Assembly (NCBI GenBank): GCA_963665265.2
Contig: CAXXHQ010000001.1
Span: 372,001-436,000, forward strand
DNA: 64,000 bases
Direction: 5' to 3'
Source of the DNA: CAXXHQ01 sp963665265
GTDB lineage: Bacteria > Planctomycetota > Planctomycetia > Pirellulales > Thermoguttaceae
Below are positions 51,711 through 61,222 of this stretch, piece by piece. The position numbers and the translations under genes were made by a program. How positions within the stretch are numbered: position 1 is the first letter of the stretch; the number at the start of each line of letters is the position of its first letter. The notes under the pieces were generated by a model. That model searched no databases, had not been told where the DNA came from, and saw only the letters and a list, made by a program, of their open reading frames with translations.

Positions 51711-52052
51711 CTACCTCTGTTCTATTTGCGATCTTAATTCCCGGGGTAACGGGGCCTCGGAGTTGAAGTCGGAAAGTTGCAAATCCCAGGTGATGTTGCG
51801 AACGCTCTTCAACGCGATTCGCCCGTTGGTCGGATCTATGCGATATACGCTCATCACGCGCTGCCGCGCGTCGACGACCGTCAACATCTGTCCTTTATCG
51901 CCGGCGGCGGTAGGTATGACGATCAAGTCGGAACCCGATTGCGGCGCCATCGACGGCCCGCGTCCGGACATGTCAAAGCCCGGTTCAATAGCGTACAAAG
52001 CGGCGACCATCAGGACGACGCCCGCGGAAGCTCCCAGCAAAGCCTTCTTCAT
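51711..52052 (-). CDS. Small membrane-anchored protein of unknown function
   Basis: A 113-residue protein with an N-terminal signal anchor (ALLGASAGVVLMVAALYAIE) and a small beta-type domain (LIVIPTAAGDKGQMLTVVDA, VMSVYRIDPTNGRIALKSVR). I recall similar small proteins in planctomycetes, without known function. It is first in a minus-strand group with the HTH/acidic protein and the lipoprotein. Confidence 0.65.
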   Translation of the reverse strand: MKKALLGASAGVVLMVAALYAIEPGFDMSGRGPSMAPQSGSDLIVIPTAAGDKGQMLTVVDARQRVMSVYRIDPTNGRIALKSVRNITWDLQLSDFNSEAPLPRELRSQIEQR

Positions 52053-52079
52053 ACGGCACCTTAAAATTTTACTACTAGG

Positions 52080-52244
52080 GAAGCTGGGGCTTCTGTATTA
52101 TGTATTCTAAAAGCCCCAGGGCCTGATGCAAGTGAAAACCGTTCTCAGGCAAGGAGATCGGACACGAGATCAACCATTCGGGTGGTATTATCCGTCGTAC
52201 TCGCGCATTTCAGCAAAAATATGGGGTTTCCAACCCGTTTTTTT
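52080..52244 (+). ncRNA. Candidate small structured RNA
   Basis: Two hairpins (CTGGGGCTT/AAGCCCCAG and GCCTGA/TCAGGC) are followed by GGGTT-TCC-AACCC and a T7 run at 52237-52244, a plus-strand terminator that ends no protein gene. No reading frame of note. The start is uncertain. It matches no RNA family I know. Confidence 0.35.
52224..52244 (+). terminator. Rho-independent terminator
   Basis: GGGTT / AACCC stem with a TCC loop, followed by G and seven T residues. Confidence 0.65.
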
Positions 52245-52751
52245 GCCGTGAAGGGGGGAGCAAACCCCCGTCCTCACGCAAGCCGGGCGATGTTACCCGC
52301 CCGCATATTTCGAGGCAAGGGGAGTTAACGGCAAGCTACCTCCTTCCTGTTCGCCGTGGTCGGCCGCCCCAACGCTGTCAACAACTCCCCCAAAGTCCTC
52401 CCGTCGCGAACGAGCCCTCCGAAAATCTTTCGCAAACTAAACTCTTCGCTTCACCCGTTCAGCTTTCTCAATCGGAGTATTCGTAAGCGAGATTGAGGAT
52501 TGGGAAAAGTCTGGCGCGCGGTCGTATCGTCTATGTTGAGATTCCGCGCAAAGACTAACGACGGGATTATTTGACTCCAAACGATCGCATCGATTCGCCC
52601 GATGAGAGATTAAGGAAAACCCGCAATCCCCACTGCGTTTAATGCAATTTCTCAACGTCCGCGACGATTCGAGAATACAGAGAAGCTTGTAGATAGCTTT
52701 AATAGCCGCGACGAGCGCGGCGCCCCCATCCTCGCGGAACGGAGTCCTATC

Positions 52752-54563
52752 ATGAAAACATTACGGATATGTTGCCTCGCGATTGCGCTGGCGAACTTCG
52801 CCGGCGTCGCATTAGCGCAATACGGCTTGTACGGTTCGCCCGACGCGCTCCCCTTGGCTAGCTCCAGCGTGAGCTCTTCTCCGACGTACGACCGCGCTGC
52901 TGTTCCGGTCGCTTATGCCGCCACGACCTATGCCGCCCAACCGGCTCAAGGTTATGCGAACCAGGGCTACCAAAGTTACGGCGCGCAGCAGCCCGCCGCG
53001 CAACCGTACTACAACGCGCCCGTCGCGCAGTCGTATTACGCCCAACCACGGCCTGCCGCCAACTACGGCGGAGCCTATTCGAACGGCGTAGTCGGTCAAT
53101 CGTACCCGGCCTATACGGGCCAACCGCAAAACGCTCCAGTTCAAACTTACGCGGCGCCCGGCGGCTATCGTGCGAACGCCGGCTACAACGCTTACAACGC
53201 TACGGGCTACGGCTCGCCTTACGCGACCGGCTACGGACGACCGGGCTATCGCACCGCCTCAAACCAAGGCCAAGCCGCGCCGACGCCCGCCCCCGGACGC
53301 GCCGCGCAAGCCGAGCAGATTCCCACGCCGAACGAAAATCCCGGCGGCGAACAAGACTCCGGTCTTATGAACCAGATGCTCGCCGAACAACAAGGCCCAA
53401 CCCCCGCGCCCGGCATGGGCGGCTGCTATCCGCCCAACAACGGATATAACGGCGGCTACGCCGGCCCTTGCGCCCAGCCCTGCGGCGGCCAATGCGGCCC
53501 CTATCGCGGATACCTCAATCAATACGAACAGGCGGCCTGCGGAAACGGCCCCAATCCCTGCGGATACGATTGCGGTAACTGCGCTTGGTTCGCTTCGTTC
53601 ACCGCCTTCATGATGGGCCGTAACGACGCCAATCATATTTGGACCACTTACCAAACCGGCAATAATCCCAATCAGTTGATGAATACCGAGCAAGCGAAAT
53701 CGAGCTGGAAATTCGGCGGAGAAATCCGTTTCGGCCATCGCTACTTCGCCGCTTGCGATCCTTGCTCATATTGGGGAATCGAAGGAGTGTTCTGGACCAT
53801 GGAGCCGTACTCCGGCTTCGCAAGCTGCTCGAACGTAAGCACGGTCAGCACCCCTTTGATCGTAAGTAATCTTCAGTTCGGAGGCGTAACCGCATCGAAC
53901 TGGTTCGACGGCGCCGGCGAACATCGCCTTTGGCGCCGCGATGAAATGTACAACGCCGAAATCAATCTACTGAAAGGCCGATTGACGAATCCCGAAGAGA
54001 CGCCCTGGGACGTGACCTGGTCGGCCGGCTTCCGCTTCTTCCGCTTCTCCGATGATTTGAAATTCGGTTCGCTCCAAAACGGCCAAACTTGGGGTTCCTC
54101 AGGCGGAGCCAACGAGGCCTATTTGCGCGATTCTGTCGCAAACAATCTTTGGGGCGCGCAACTCGGTTGCGACGTCGGCTACACCGTCTCGGGAAGCTTG
54201 CGATTCTACGTCGCGCCGCGATTCGGCGTGTTCAATAATCACATGGAAAACAACTTCCAAGCCTACCTCGGCAACGGAACCGTGGCCACGACCGGTTCGA
54301 GCGGCGTCGCTGGAACCTATCCGGTTCAATCGTCGGCCGACGCCTTCGCCTTCCTCTCGCAAGTCGACGTCGGCGCCGAGTGGACGTTCGGCAAACATTG
54401 GAGCGCGAAGGTCGGTTACCGCGTCGTCGCCGTTAGCAACGTCGCTCTCGCCGATCATCAGATTCCCACCTACGTCATCGATATTCCGGAAATCGCGAAC
54501 ATCGATCGGAACGGCGACTTGATTCTGCACGGCGGATACGCCGGTTTGACGTTTAATTTCTAA
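52752..54563 (+). CDS. BBP7-family outer-membrane beta-barrel protein
   Basis: A 603-residue protein. Signal peptide (CCLAIALANFAGVALAQ). A Tyr/Gln/Pro/Ala-rich low-complexity part at about 20-215 (QGYANQGYQSYGAQQPAAQ). A Cys-rich stretch (CAQPCGGQCGP, CGYDCGNCAW) leads into the barrel: WKFGGEIRFGHRYF, YWGIEGVFWTME, DVTWSAGFRFFRFSDDL and the end GDLILHGGYAGLTFNF with C-terminal Phe. This is the planctomycete BBP7 (beta-barrel porin 7) pattern. It is likely an abundant surface protein; a terminator follows immediately. Confidence 0.87.
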   Translation: MKTLRICCLAIALANFAGVALAQYGLYGSPDALPLASSSVSSSPTYDRAAVPVAYAATTYAAQPAQGYANQGYQSYGAQQPAAQPYYNAPVAQSYYAQPRPAANYGGAYSNGVVGQSYPAYTGQPQNAPVQTYAAPGGYRANAGYNAYNATGYGSPYATGYGRPGYRTASNQGQAAPTPAPGRAAQAEQIPTPNENPGGEQDSGLMNQMLAEQQGPTPAPGMGGCYPPNNGYNGGYAGPCAQPCGGQCGPYRGYLNQYEQAACGNGPNPCGYDCGNCAWFASFTAFMMGRNDANHIWTTYQTGNNPNQLMNTEQAKSSWKFGGEIRFGHRYFAACDPCSYWGIEGVFWTMEPYSGFASCSNVSTVSTPLIVSNLQFGGVTASNWFDGAGEHRLWRRDEMYNAEINLLKGRLTNPEETPWDVTWSAGFRFFRFSDDLKFGSLQNGQTWGSSGGANEAYLRDSVANNLWGAQLGCDVGYTVSGSLRFYVAPRFGVFNNHMENNFQAYLGNGTVATTGSSGVAGTYPVQSSADAFAFLSQVDVGAEWTFGKHWSAKVGYRVVAVSNVALADHQIPTYVIDIPEIANIDRNGDLILHGGYAGLTFNF

Positions 54564-54590
54564 ACGGTCGGAATTCAACAGTCAGAAAAT

Positions 54591-54624
54591 AAAAAAGGAC
54601 GGAAATTAATTCCGTCCTTTTTTT
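54591..54624. terminator. Bidirectional terminator between BBP7 and TPR genes
   Basis: GGACGGAA / TTCCGTCC stem with a 5-base loop, flanked by an A-run on the left and T7 on the right. It serves the converging BBP7 and TPR genes. Confidence 0.9.
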
Positions 54625-54650
54625 GTTTCTTGTTCACAGGCTTTTCGTCT

Positions 54651-55211
54651 TTAACCTTGCACTTTCTGGCAAAGCGCTTGGAAGTCCGGATCGCAACGCA
54701 ACGGGTCGAAGTCCGACTCGTCGTCGATCAAATCACGATAGCCGGGAGCGATCGACAACGCCTGCGACAAATAGCGGAGCGAGCGGCGCTTTTCGCCAAG
54801 CAAGCTCAGATAGCAGGCCAGGTTGTAGCGCAGGAGCGGCTCGTTCGGCTCAAAAGCCAACGCGGTCTCAAGCGATTCAACCGCCAAATCGATGCGGCCA
54901 AGTCGTTTATAACACCACCCCAAGGCGATACGAACCCGCACGTTGTCCGGATCGACTTCGGCAGCTCGGGTTAGCGGCGTCAACGCCTCGTCGTAACGCT
55001 CGAGAGACCGTAACGATTCACCCCAAATGTACAGACCTTCCGCTCCAAGGGAAGTCGGATCGCCCGCGCGGGCGATAGCGGCAAGCGACTGCTGAGGCAT
55101 CCCCAGCTCCATATAGCCTTCCGCTTCCCGCAGGAATTTCTTTCGGCGAATGCGATCAAGAGCGTTCACTGCTGTCTCTCCTCGAAGCGTGGAATATCCC
55201 AGGTGTCTCAT
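54651..55211 (-). CDS. Cytoplasmic TPR protein
   Basis: A 186-residue protein with about three TPRs: EAEGYMELGMPQQSLAAIAR, LYIWGESLRSLERYDEAL, VRIALGWCYKRLGRIDLAVE, LRYNLACYLSLLGEKRRS. The C-terminal FDPLRCDPDFQALC is the common TPR-end motif. No signal peptide. ATG 55211 is the first ATG; an in-frame TTG lies at 55247. Function unknown; it may be a scaffold with the neighbouring HDOD protein. Confidence 0.75.
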   Translation of the reverse strand: MRHLGYSTLRGETAVNALDRIRRKKFLREAEGYMELGMPQQSLAAIARAGDPTSLGAEGLYIWGESLRSLERYDEALTPLTRAAEVDPDNVRVRIALGWCYKRLGRIDLAVESLETALAFEPNEPLLRYNLACYLSLLGEKRRSLRYLSQALSIAPGYRDLIDDESDFDPLRCDPDFQALCQKVQG

Positions 55212-55397
55212 ATGAATGGACGCCGACGCGGCGGCCTCTTTACGCAAACCGACGCAAGCGTCCTTTATGATTCATCGGCCATCCGCCCGGTCGTAATTAT
55301 TATATGCGCCTCCCTTTAAAAATCGAGGTCAAGAAACGAAGCGAGGGGCGAACCAAACGGCACGCCCCCCATGAGTCGGTCATTTTTTTCGCGGGAA

Positions 55398-56330
55398 TTA
55401 TTCGGCCGGCGTTCCCGATGTCGCTTCGGCGTAACAGTCAACCAACGATTTGCTCGGCGTGGCGACTTTCAACACCGGGGCGAACTCCTCAAACTCCTTG
55501 TCCGTCTGAGCCAGCATGTCGGCGACCGGCGGGCAAGCGGCGGGCATAATCCGTTCGTAGTAACTCTCGAACGCCGCGCATTCCGTCCAAAGCGGATCCG
55601 CCACCGTCGGCAACAACGCCGAAAGGGCGACCGATAGCTTGCCCGGCGAACTTTCCGCAGCGTCCACGTAACTTTCAATCTGCTCGTGGCTTTCAATCAA
55701 GTCGGCGAATGCGTCCGGCAAGTTCCAGTTACGCGCCATCATCGCGCCCGCTTGGCCGTGCGACCAACCGAAGGTCTGTCGCTCAAGGTGCGAAAGACGA
55801 ACTTTGCCGTCGTCTCGCGATTCAAGCAGCTTGGTGTATACCTGCGGAGCGTCCTTGGCCAACAACGGAACGGCCATGTCTTGCAATAACGCCGCCGAAA
55901 AGACTTCTTCCGGCTCCTTGATCCCTAACAAACGTGCGGTCGCTCGCGCAAATAGCGATCGGCGAAGCGAGTCTTGCCAAAGACTCTTCAAATCGAACGG
56001 TCCGCACTTCGGATTCGGCATCAAGCTGAACACCGCGCTCCAAAGAGCGAAGTTCTTAATCGTCCGAATGCCGACGAGCGTCACCGCCAACTTAATGCTC
56101 GAAATTTCACGCGAAAAACCGAAGTACGACGAATTCACGAAACGCAAAACTTGCCCCGTCAGCCCGGGATCCGCTTCGATCGGTTGCGCGAAGTCGGCGG
56201 GACCCAAATTGGGATCCTGCGAGAGCTCCAACAGGCGAATTGCGCTTTGCGGCAAGGCCGGAAGTTGCGCGGCGGCTAGAATTTTCTTAAGGTCGATGGA
56301 GACCGCCGGGGCATTCGAGTTGTTTGTCAT
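55398..56330 (-). CDS. HDOD-domain protein
   Basis: A 310-residue protein with an HDOD domain (about 20-230): LPALPQSAIRLLELSQDPNL, ADPGLTGQVLRFVNSSYFGF, SIKLAVTLVGIRTIKNFAL, FSAALLQDMAVPLLA, FGWSHGQAGAMMA. HDOD proteins resemble HD phosphohydrolases but lack the metal HD pair; here QD and SH replace HD. They are linked to signal transduction. No receiver or GGDEF domain is attached. Confidence 0.9.
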   Translation of the reverse strand: MTNNSNAPAVSIDLKKILAAAQLPALPQSAIRLLELSQDPNLGPADFAQPIEADPGLTGQVLRFVNSSYFGFSREISSIKLAVTLVGIRTIKNFALWSAVFSLMPNPKCGPFDLKSLWQDSLRRSLFARATARLLGIKEPEEVFSAALLQDMAVPLLAKDAPQVYTKLLESRDDGKVRLSHLERQTFGWSHGQAGAMMARNWNLPDAFADLIESHEQIESYVDAAESSPGKLSVALSALLPTVADPLWTECAAFESYYERIMPAACPPVADMLAQTDKEFEEFAPVLKVATPSKSLVDCYAEATSGTPAE

Positions 56331-56774
56331 AAAATCCCTTTACCGCAATTCACCAGCGAGCGGGTCGCTCAGTTATTTCCTTGGGAAATCGAACGGAGTT
56401 CATGCACGACGAGACCGGGGCGCTTCCGACCCGTTCCTTAAGAAAAGTAGGCCAAAAGTTCCCCTTTGGCAAACGAAAAATGCTTCTCTAATTCCCGACT
56501 TACAGAAACGTATTTCCTCCCTTTTAATGCTTTATCCCTAGAAACGTTGCGAAAAATAGACGCCGCAACTCGGCGGAACGTTGCCGAAAAGCAACGCCGT
56601 CTTTCACCGAAAAACCCGATACCGTTCTAAGCACATGGCGAATCGACCTTTGCGCCGTGATTTTCCTGCGCCGTCGTTTGCGGCGCAGTAGTTGCCGTTT
56701 AGTAAGTCGGCCCTCACTCGGCGGGCCCTCGGCTTTTAACGGCAATTACGACTTTTCTGCAAAGGCGCATCGTC
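56331..56774. other. Intergenic stretch with hairpin
   Basis: 444 bases without a convincing gene. A CTGCGCC / GGCGCAG hairpin lies at 56666-56688. Divergent promoters of the HDOD gene and the small membrane protein must lie here; I see no clear match. Confidence 0.45.
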
Positions 56775-57128
56775 ATGCGTTCGCTCGGTTGGTTCGCGGC
56801 GGTCTTATTAGCGATCGGCTGGATCGCTTCCGAATGGCCTACCGCGGAAGAAAAATACGCCGTTAAAAAAGAAATCGCTTGGCGTCGGACAGCTTCGGGC
56901 TGGGAAAACGCCGCCGATTGGAGCCCCGCCACGGACTCTCCGCCCGCCGTCCACCCTCTGGCGGTCGCCGCGGCGATCCTCTGCTTCTCGGCGGCGGGAA
57001 TCGCCCTCGTCAACGACGATGCAACAAAAGAATCCAACCCCGCCAACAAAGATTCTTCCCCGGCCGGTCCCCGCCCGCATCACTTTGCAGGCGAGGCCGC
57101 GCAGACTCTTTCGCCGACTTTAGAATAA
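56775..57128 (+). CDS. Small two-helix membrane protein of unknown function
   Basis: A 117-residue protein with a signal/anchor (LGWFAAVLLAIGWIASEW) and a second hydrophobic helix (LAVAAAILCFSAAGIALV, about 62-79), then a polar tail. No family recognised. AAAGG lies before the ATG. Its 3' end overlaps the converging DinB gene by 9 bp. Confidence 0.5.
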   Translation: MRSLGWFAAVLLAIGWIASEWPTAEEKYAVKKEIAWRRTASGWENAADWSPATDSPPAVHPLAVAAAILCFSAAGIALVNDDATKESNPANKDSSPAGPRPHHFAGEAAQTLSPTLE

Positions 57129-57608
57129 CGGAGCCTTGCCGAGCTTGCGACGAATCGGCACAAATTGCCCCGCGTGCATCATCCAGTGGTTGCACAGGAT
57201 TAACATCACCGAACCGATCGTCGGAGCGTATTCACGCATGCGTTCCGGCCCCGGCTCATCTAAACGCGCATCGTCGATCTTATCGATCGCCTCGAACGTG
57301 GCGGCTTTCATCTTCGCGGCCCATTCCAAATACTCGGCCTTCCCGCAAAACAACGACGGATCGTCGCTCGAAGCGTTCTCCTTCGTGTCGGCCTTGACTA
57401 TCTTCTCCGGAACCGCCGGAGCGTCGCACCCGATCGCCCGCAACATCTCGGCGTTGCTGTTGATTAAGTGGCCAAGCTGCCAAGCGATGTGATTCGCGCC
57501 CGGCACGGAGCGAACCAACAAATCCGCGTCGCTCAAGTCTTGAAGATACATTCCCACGACGAGATGACCGAATTCGGCCGATTGCTTATAGAGGTCCTTC
57601 GTGTTCAT
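57120..57608 (-). CDS. DinB-like four-helix protein
   Basis: A 162-residue DinB/YfiT-type putative metal-dependent protein. The family histidines sit in ANHIAWQLGHL and CNHWMMHAGQFVPIRR. These proteins bind Ni/Zn and often act as thiol transferases or hydrolases of damaged metabolites. No signal peptide. It is upstream of no operon partner; purC lies just upstream on the same strand (48 bp), possibly co-transcribed. Confidence 0.85.
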   Translation of the reverse strand: MNTKDLYKQSAEFGHLVVGMYLQDLSDADLLVRSVPGANHIAWQLGHLINSNAEMLRAIGCDAPAVPEKIVKADTKENASSDDPSLFCGKAEYLEWAAKMKAATFEAIDKIDDARLDEPGPERMREYAPTIGSVMLILCNHWMMHAGQFVPIRRKLGKAPLF

Positions 57609-57656
57609 GCGAAAATCCTTCCGCGAAAAATGGCCGAAACGACTGAAATCGCAACG

Positions 57657-58541
57657 CTAAAACGCGAAAACGCGGTTCGTCAAACGCTCGTAGGCGTCCA
57701 CGTATTTTTCGCGAGTCTTCGCTATCACCTCTTCAGGTAAAACAGGCGGCGGGCTGTTCTTGTCCCAACCCGACGACGTAAGCCAATCGCGTACGAATTG
57801 CTTGTCGAACGAAGGTTGACCTTGACCGGGAAGATATTGATCGGCCGGCCAAAAACGCGAACTGTCGGGCGTCAGAACTTCGTCGATCAAAATGATCTCG
57901 CCGTCGATGCGGCCAAACTCGAATTTCGTGTCGGCGATGATGATTCCGCGAGTTTTCGCGTAGTCGGAACCGCGACGGAAAATGTCCAAGCTGCGAATCT
58001 TCAACTCATCGGCCGTCTCCCGACCGACGATCTCGACCATCTGCTCGAAAGTGATGTTTTCGTCATGCCCCGTCTCGGCCTTGGTCGAAGGAGTGAAAAT
58101 CGGTTCGGGCAATGCGTCGCTCTCGCTCAGCCCGGCGGGAAGCGGAATTCCGCAAACCGTGCCGCTCTTCTGATACTCGCTCCAAGCCGAGCCGGAAAGA
58201 TAGCCGCGAACGACGCACTCGATCGGTATGACTTGCGTCTTGCGGCAGAGCATCGCACGACCGAGCAATTGACGTTGATCGATTCCGCCCGGCAGCCCGA
58301 ACTTTTCTACCTCGGTCGATATCATGTGATGCGGAACTTCGAGCCGGTCGAACCAAAACGCTGAGATTTGAGTGAGAGCTTTGCCTTTGTCCGGAATCAA
58401 CGACGGCAAAATCCAGTCGAACGCGCTGATGCGGTCCGTGCTGACCAAAATCAGATGCTCGCCAAACTCGTAAACGTCTCGAACTTTACCGCGGCGAACA
58501 GGCAAACCCAACAGAAAAGTCTCACGAATCGCGCTCGTCAT
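57657..58541 (-). CDS. purC: SAICAR synthetase (phosphoribosylaminoimidazole-succinocarboxamide synthase)
   Basis: A 294-residue enzyme joining CAIR and aspartate in purine synthesis. Signatures: GKVRDVYEFGEHLILVSTDR, AFDWILPSLIPDKGKALTQI, ECVVRGYLSGSAW, LIDEVLTPDSSRFW. Length fits the long (yeast ADE1-like) type. ATG 58541 follows GGAGAA at good spacing; the frame extends to 58583 without similarity. Confidence 0.97.
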   Translation of the reverse strand: MTSAIRETFLLGLPVRRGKVRDVYEFGEHLILVSTDRISAFDWILPSLIPDKGKALTQISAFWFDRLEVPHHMISTEVEKFGLPGGIDQRQLLGRAMLCRKTQVIPIECVVRGYLSGSAWSEYQKSGTVCGIPLPAGLSESDALPEPIFTPSTKAETGHDENITFEQMVEIVGRETADELKIRSLDIFRRGSDYAKTRGIIIADTKFEFGRIDGEIILIDEVLTPDSSRFWPADQYLPGQGQPSFDKQFVRDWLTSSGWDKNSPPPVLPEEVIAKTREKYVDAYERLTNRVFAF

Positions 58542-58818
58542 TTGGTATTTCTCCGGATCAGATCGAAAAACGTCGGTCGACAAACAGAAATATAACGAAC
58601 CGAGCGAAATTTGCCAGCGGGTCTAACGCGAAACGGCCCCCCCTGCGGCTTGCCGGACGTGATGCGGTATGCTAGGCTAATAAACTGCGGCGGGGGGGAA
58701 CTCCCTACCGCCCCGAAGGACTGCTTTTCCGCCTTCTGGACTTCCCGCCCTATAATAAATGGGCTTGGTTTACCGCCGGCGTTATGCGCTGAACTTTATC
58801 GTTTGAGGTGGCGAGCGA

Positions 58819-60300
58819 ATGGGTCTGATGCGATTTCGAGTCTTTCCGCCCGACCGCCTCACCGACGAGTTCGTTCGCCAGTCGTATTTGGTCGGCATGG
58901 ATCACATCTCCTGGCCGGTACGCGCGGCGGTGGCCGACGACGTTCTCTCGATCTATCGCACGGCCTCCGACTCCGCTGCCTTTTGCACGCCTTGGCCCGT
59001 GGCCGGTCGAGGCGTCCTCTCCCTTTCAAGCGGAACTCTCGCCGAAAACGACGAACCGTATTTTCTTCCGCTGGAGCTTGCCCGAGGAACGGTCAATGCG
59101 CTCCGCTCGCAACTGTTCGAGTGGCAAACGATCGGACTTGTCGCGCCCGAGCAATTGATCGCTAAAACAAACGAGGCGACCGATCTTTTGGCCGCCGCCG
59201 CCGTGCGCCGCGACGAGCTTGCCGTTTGCGCCGAATATGCCGAAAAAGCGATCCGCACCGCCTTCGAGGCCGCCGACCGCTTGGTCGAACTCTACGTCGA
59301 ACAAGCCTTTTGGGTCCGCAAAAGAGCGGCCGGACGACTTGCCGCGCATCTGGGAATCAATCTTGGAACAACTTCGCTCGATCCGCAAATTTTTAAGCAA
59401 TGCGCGCGGGGATTCAGTTGCGCCGTCGCCCCTTTCTCTTGGAAAGCGATCGAGACCGACGAGGGCCACTTCGACTGGACCGCGACCGACGAACAAATCG
59501 AGCGTTGCCGGCAAGCAAATATGAAAATCGTCGGCGGACCGGTTTTGAATTGGGATCACTCGTCGTTGCCCGACTGGCTCACGCTGTGGGACGACGATTT
59601 CGACGGGCTGCTCGATTGCGCTTCGCAATACGTGAAGACGACCGTCGAACGATATCGCGAAAAAGTCGATTACTGGATTTGCGCCGGCCGACTCAATACG
59701 GGCGACGCCCTAGGACTGAGCGAGGAAGAGAAGCTGCAGCTTGCCGTTCGCGCGATCGAAACCGTTCGGAACGCCGATCCGGAAACGCCGACGATGATCT
59801 CCGTCGATCAACCGTGGGCCGAGTATATGAGCCGGCGGAACGTCGATTTCGCGCCGCTGCACTACGCCGACGCCCTGCTCCGCGCCGGCATGGGAATCGC
59901 CGGCGTCGTCCTCGAAACGAACGTCGGCTTCGCCATCGACGGCACCTTGCCGCGTCATCCGCTCGAGTGGAGCCGCTATCTCGACGCTTGGTCCTCGCTC
60001 GGCGTGCCGATCTGGATTTCGCTCTGCGTTCCTTCATCAACCGAAGCCGACCCCTTGGCCGCCCGAAACTACGCGCTCCCCTGCGGCCCGGCCTGGAATC
60101 CGAACCTGCAACAAGATTGGATCAATCGCCTCGTGCCCTTGCTCTTCGCCAAGCCCTGGGTGTCGGGCGTCATCTGGAACCAACTGCACGACGGACTGCC
60201 GCACGATTTCCCCAACGGCGGAATCATCGACGCCGACAACCGCCTAAAACTCGTCTTCCGCTCCCTCTTGGCCGTCAAAAGATCGCTCACCGGAACGTAA
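58819..60300 (+). CDS. GH10-like protein with altered catalytic positions
   Basis: A 493-residue protein. About 190-470 matches the (beta/alpha)8 barrel of family 10 xylanases: FSWKAIETDEGHFDWTATDE, NMKIVGGPVLNWD, LPDWL, VERYREKVDYWICAGRLN. The usual acid/base Glu in W-D-V-V-N-E is absent (ICAGRLN), and the nucleophile TELD region reads VVLETNVGF, so xylanase activity is doubtful. The N-terminal 190 residues are of unknown type. No signal peptide: cytoplasmic, which is odd for a xylanase. GAGGTGGCGAG precedes the ATG. Related proteins occur in planctomycetes. Confidence 0.75.
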   Translation: MGLMRFRVFPPDRLTDEFVRQSYLVGMDHISWPVRAAVADDVLSIYRTASDSAAFCTPWPVAGRGVLSLSSGTLAENDEPYFLPLELARGTVNALRSQLFEWQTIGLVAPEQLIAKTNEATDLLAAAAVRRDELAVCAEYAEKAIRTAFEAADRLVELYVEQAFWVRKRAAGRLAAHLGINLGTTSLDPQIFKQCARGFSCAVAPFSWKAIETDEGHFDWTATDEQIERCRQANMKIVGGPVLNWDHSSLPDWLTLWDDDFDGLLDCASQYVKTTVERYREKVDYWICAGRLNTGDALGLSEEEKLQLAVRAIETVRNADPETPTMISVDQPWAEYMSRRNVDFAPLHYADALLRAGMGIAGVVLETNVGFAIDGTLPRHPLEWSRYLDAWSSLGVPIWISLCVPSSTEADPLAARNYALPCGPAWNPNLQQDWINRLVPLLFAKPWVSGVIWNQLHDGLPHDFPNGGIIDADNRLKLVFRSLLAVKRSLTGT

Positions 60301-60433
60301 TCCGAATCTCCTTCTCCACGATCTTGGCTTTCTTTGCGCGAGTAACTTGCCTCCCTCTCCTCAACGCCTACTGCGCAAAAAATCTCTCACATCTTCTCGG
60401 CCCCGCTAAACGAGCGCCTCGGCCGCAAAACTT

Positions 60434-60886
60434 CTATGCTTCAGCGTAAATAAACCTGACGCTTGCAAAACTGCCGATGGGGTCGTATACGGGAGCAATC
60501 TCTCCCCAACCAAAGCTGACCGGCGGCTTTCGGCCGACCTCTCGGACTATCCAGTCTTCGAGAAACTTCACCTGGGGGCCATCAGGCGGAGCTCCATATC
60601 CGATTGGCAACGAGAACCGTTCATGAGAGGCAATGGTCAGCACTAACATTGCCCTACAGATGGTATCTTCGTGAAAAAAAAGCGAAACGCCGCATTCATA
60701 TCCGCCTATCATCACGGAGCGAATGAAGGCTTGAAAGTGCCCTTTCGATTGCTCGTTGACTTCGGCCGACTCACCCAGGGGATCGATCAATAATTGCTTT
60801 AAGGACATTTGAGGGCGGGCGACGGTCTCGCCGGAATCGGCGAGAATGACCCCCGTTAGCCACTTCGATTCGTTTGCGTTCCTCAT
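60434..60886 (-). CDS. Hypothetical protein
   Basis: A 150-residue soluble protein with GGAGGG about ten bases before the ATG. YECGVSLFFHEDTICRAMLV and LPIGYGAPPDGPQVKFLEDW are compact, alpha/beta-like. It resembles in style the small immunity proteins near polymorphic toxins, but I know no family. It sits in a gene-poor minus-strand region with a degraded toxin gene. Confidence 0.55.
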   Translation of the reverse strand: MRNANESKWLTGVILADSGETVARPQMSLKQLLIDPLGESAEVNEQSKGHFQAFIRSVMIGGYECGVSLFFHEDTICRAMLVLTIASHERFSLPIGYGAPPDGPQVKFLEDWIVREVGRKPPVSFGWGEIAPVYDPIGSFASVRFIYAEA

Positions 60887-61222
60887 TCTTCTTTACCCTC
60901 CATTCAGCTCTATCTTGCCGACTAGGCGAACTTTGCTCGACGCGTCGTGCTCACGTTATGTTTTGTTCGACAAGCGGTTGCTCGCTAGAAAGTATCCACA
61001 TTCGGTCGTGTTGTCCTTCGCGGCGTCGGAATCGTCGTAAACCTCGCCGATCATTCAACCGAGGGCTTCATTCGTCCAATCCTCTTTCGTCTCTTGCAAG
61101 AACGAACAACAAGCATGGTCTCCGCCACGCCGGTCCTCTTTTAGTCCGTCGAAAAGTCGTAGTCGTATTCCGCAGTTCCAGCCGACAATTTCACATCGAC
61201 GATTCGCAGGTTTTTCACATAT
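60887..61222. other. Intergenic stretch with gene fragments
   Basis: 336 bases. Minus-strand frames have short coding-like pieces: VKNLRIVDVKLSAG ending at 61141, starting right after the stop of the next gene upstream, and MIGEVYDDSDAAKDN near 61060-60960. They look like remains of small genes. Nothing intact. Confidence 0.4.

Larger units (their letters stand above)
52053..52751. other. Structured intergenic region
   Basis: 699 bases without a protein gene but with several strong hairpins: CTGGGGCTT / AAGCCCCAG (about 52084-52119), GCCTGA / TCAGGC (about 52122-52150), a terminator at 52224-52244, GGGGG / CCCCC and GGGCG / CGCCC near 52254-52303, and GGGGAGTT / AACTCCCC closing about 52319-52392. 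See the ncRNA entry and finding. Confidence 0.5.

Noticed and set aside
52319..52392. Bacterial SRP RNA on the minus strand
   Set aside because: The closed stem and a GGAAGGAGGTAGC stretch resemble domain IV, but the GGAA loop is not closed by the conserved C-G pair and the AGGTC side is absent.
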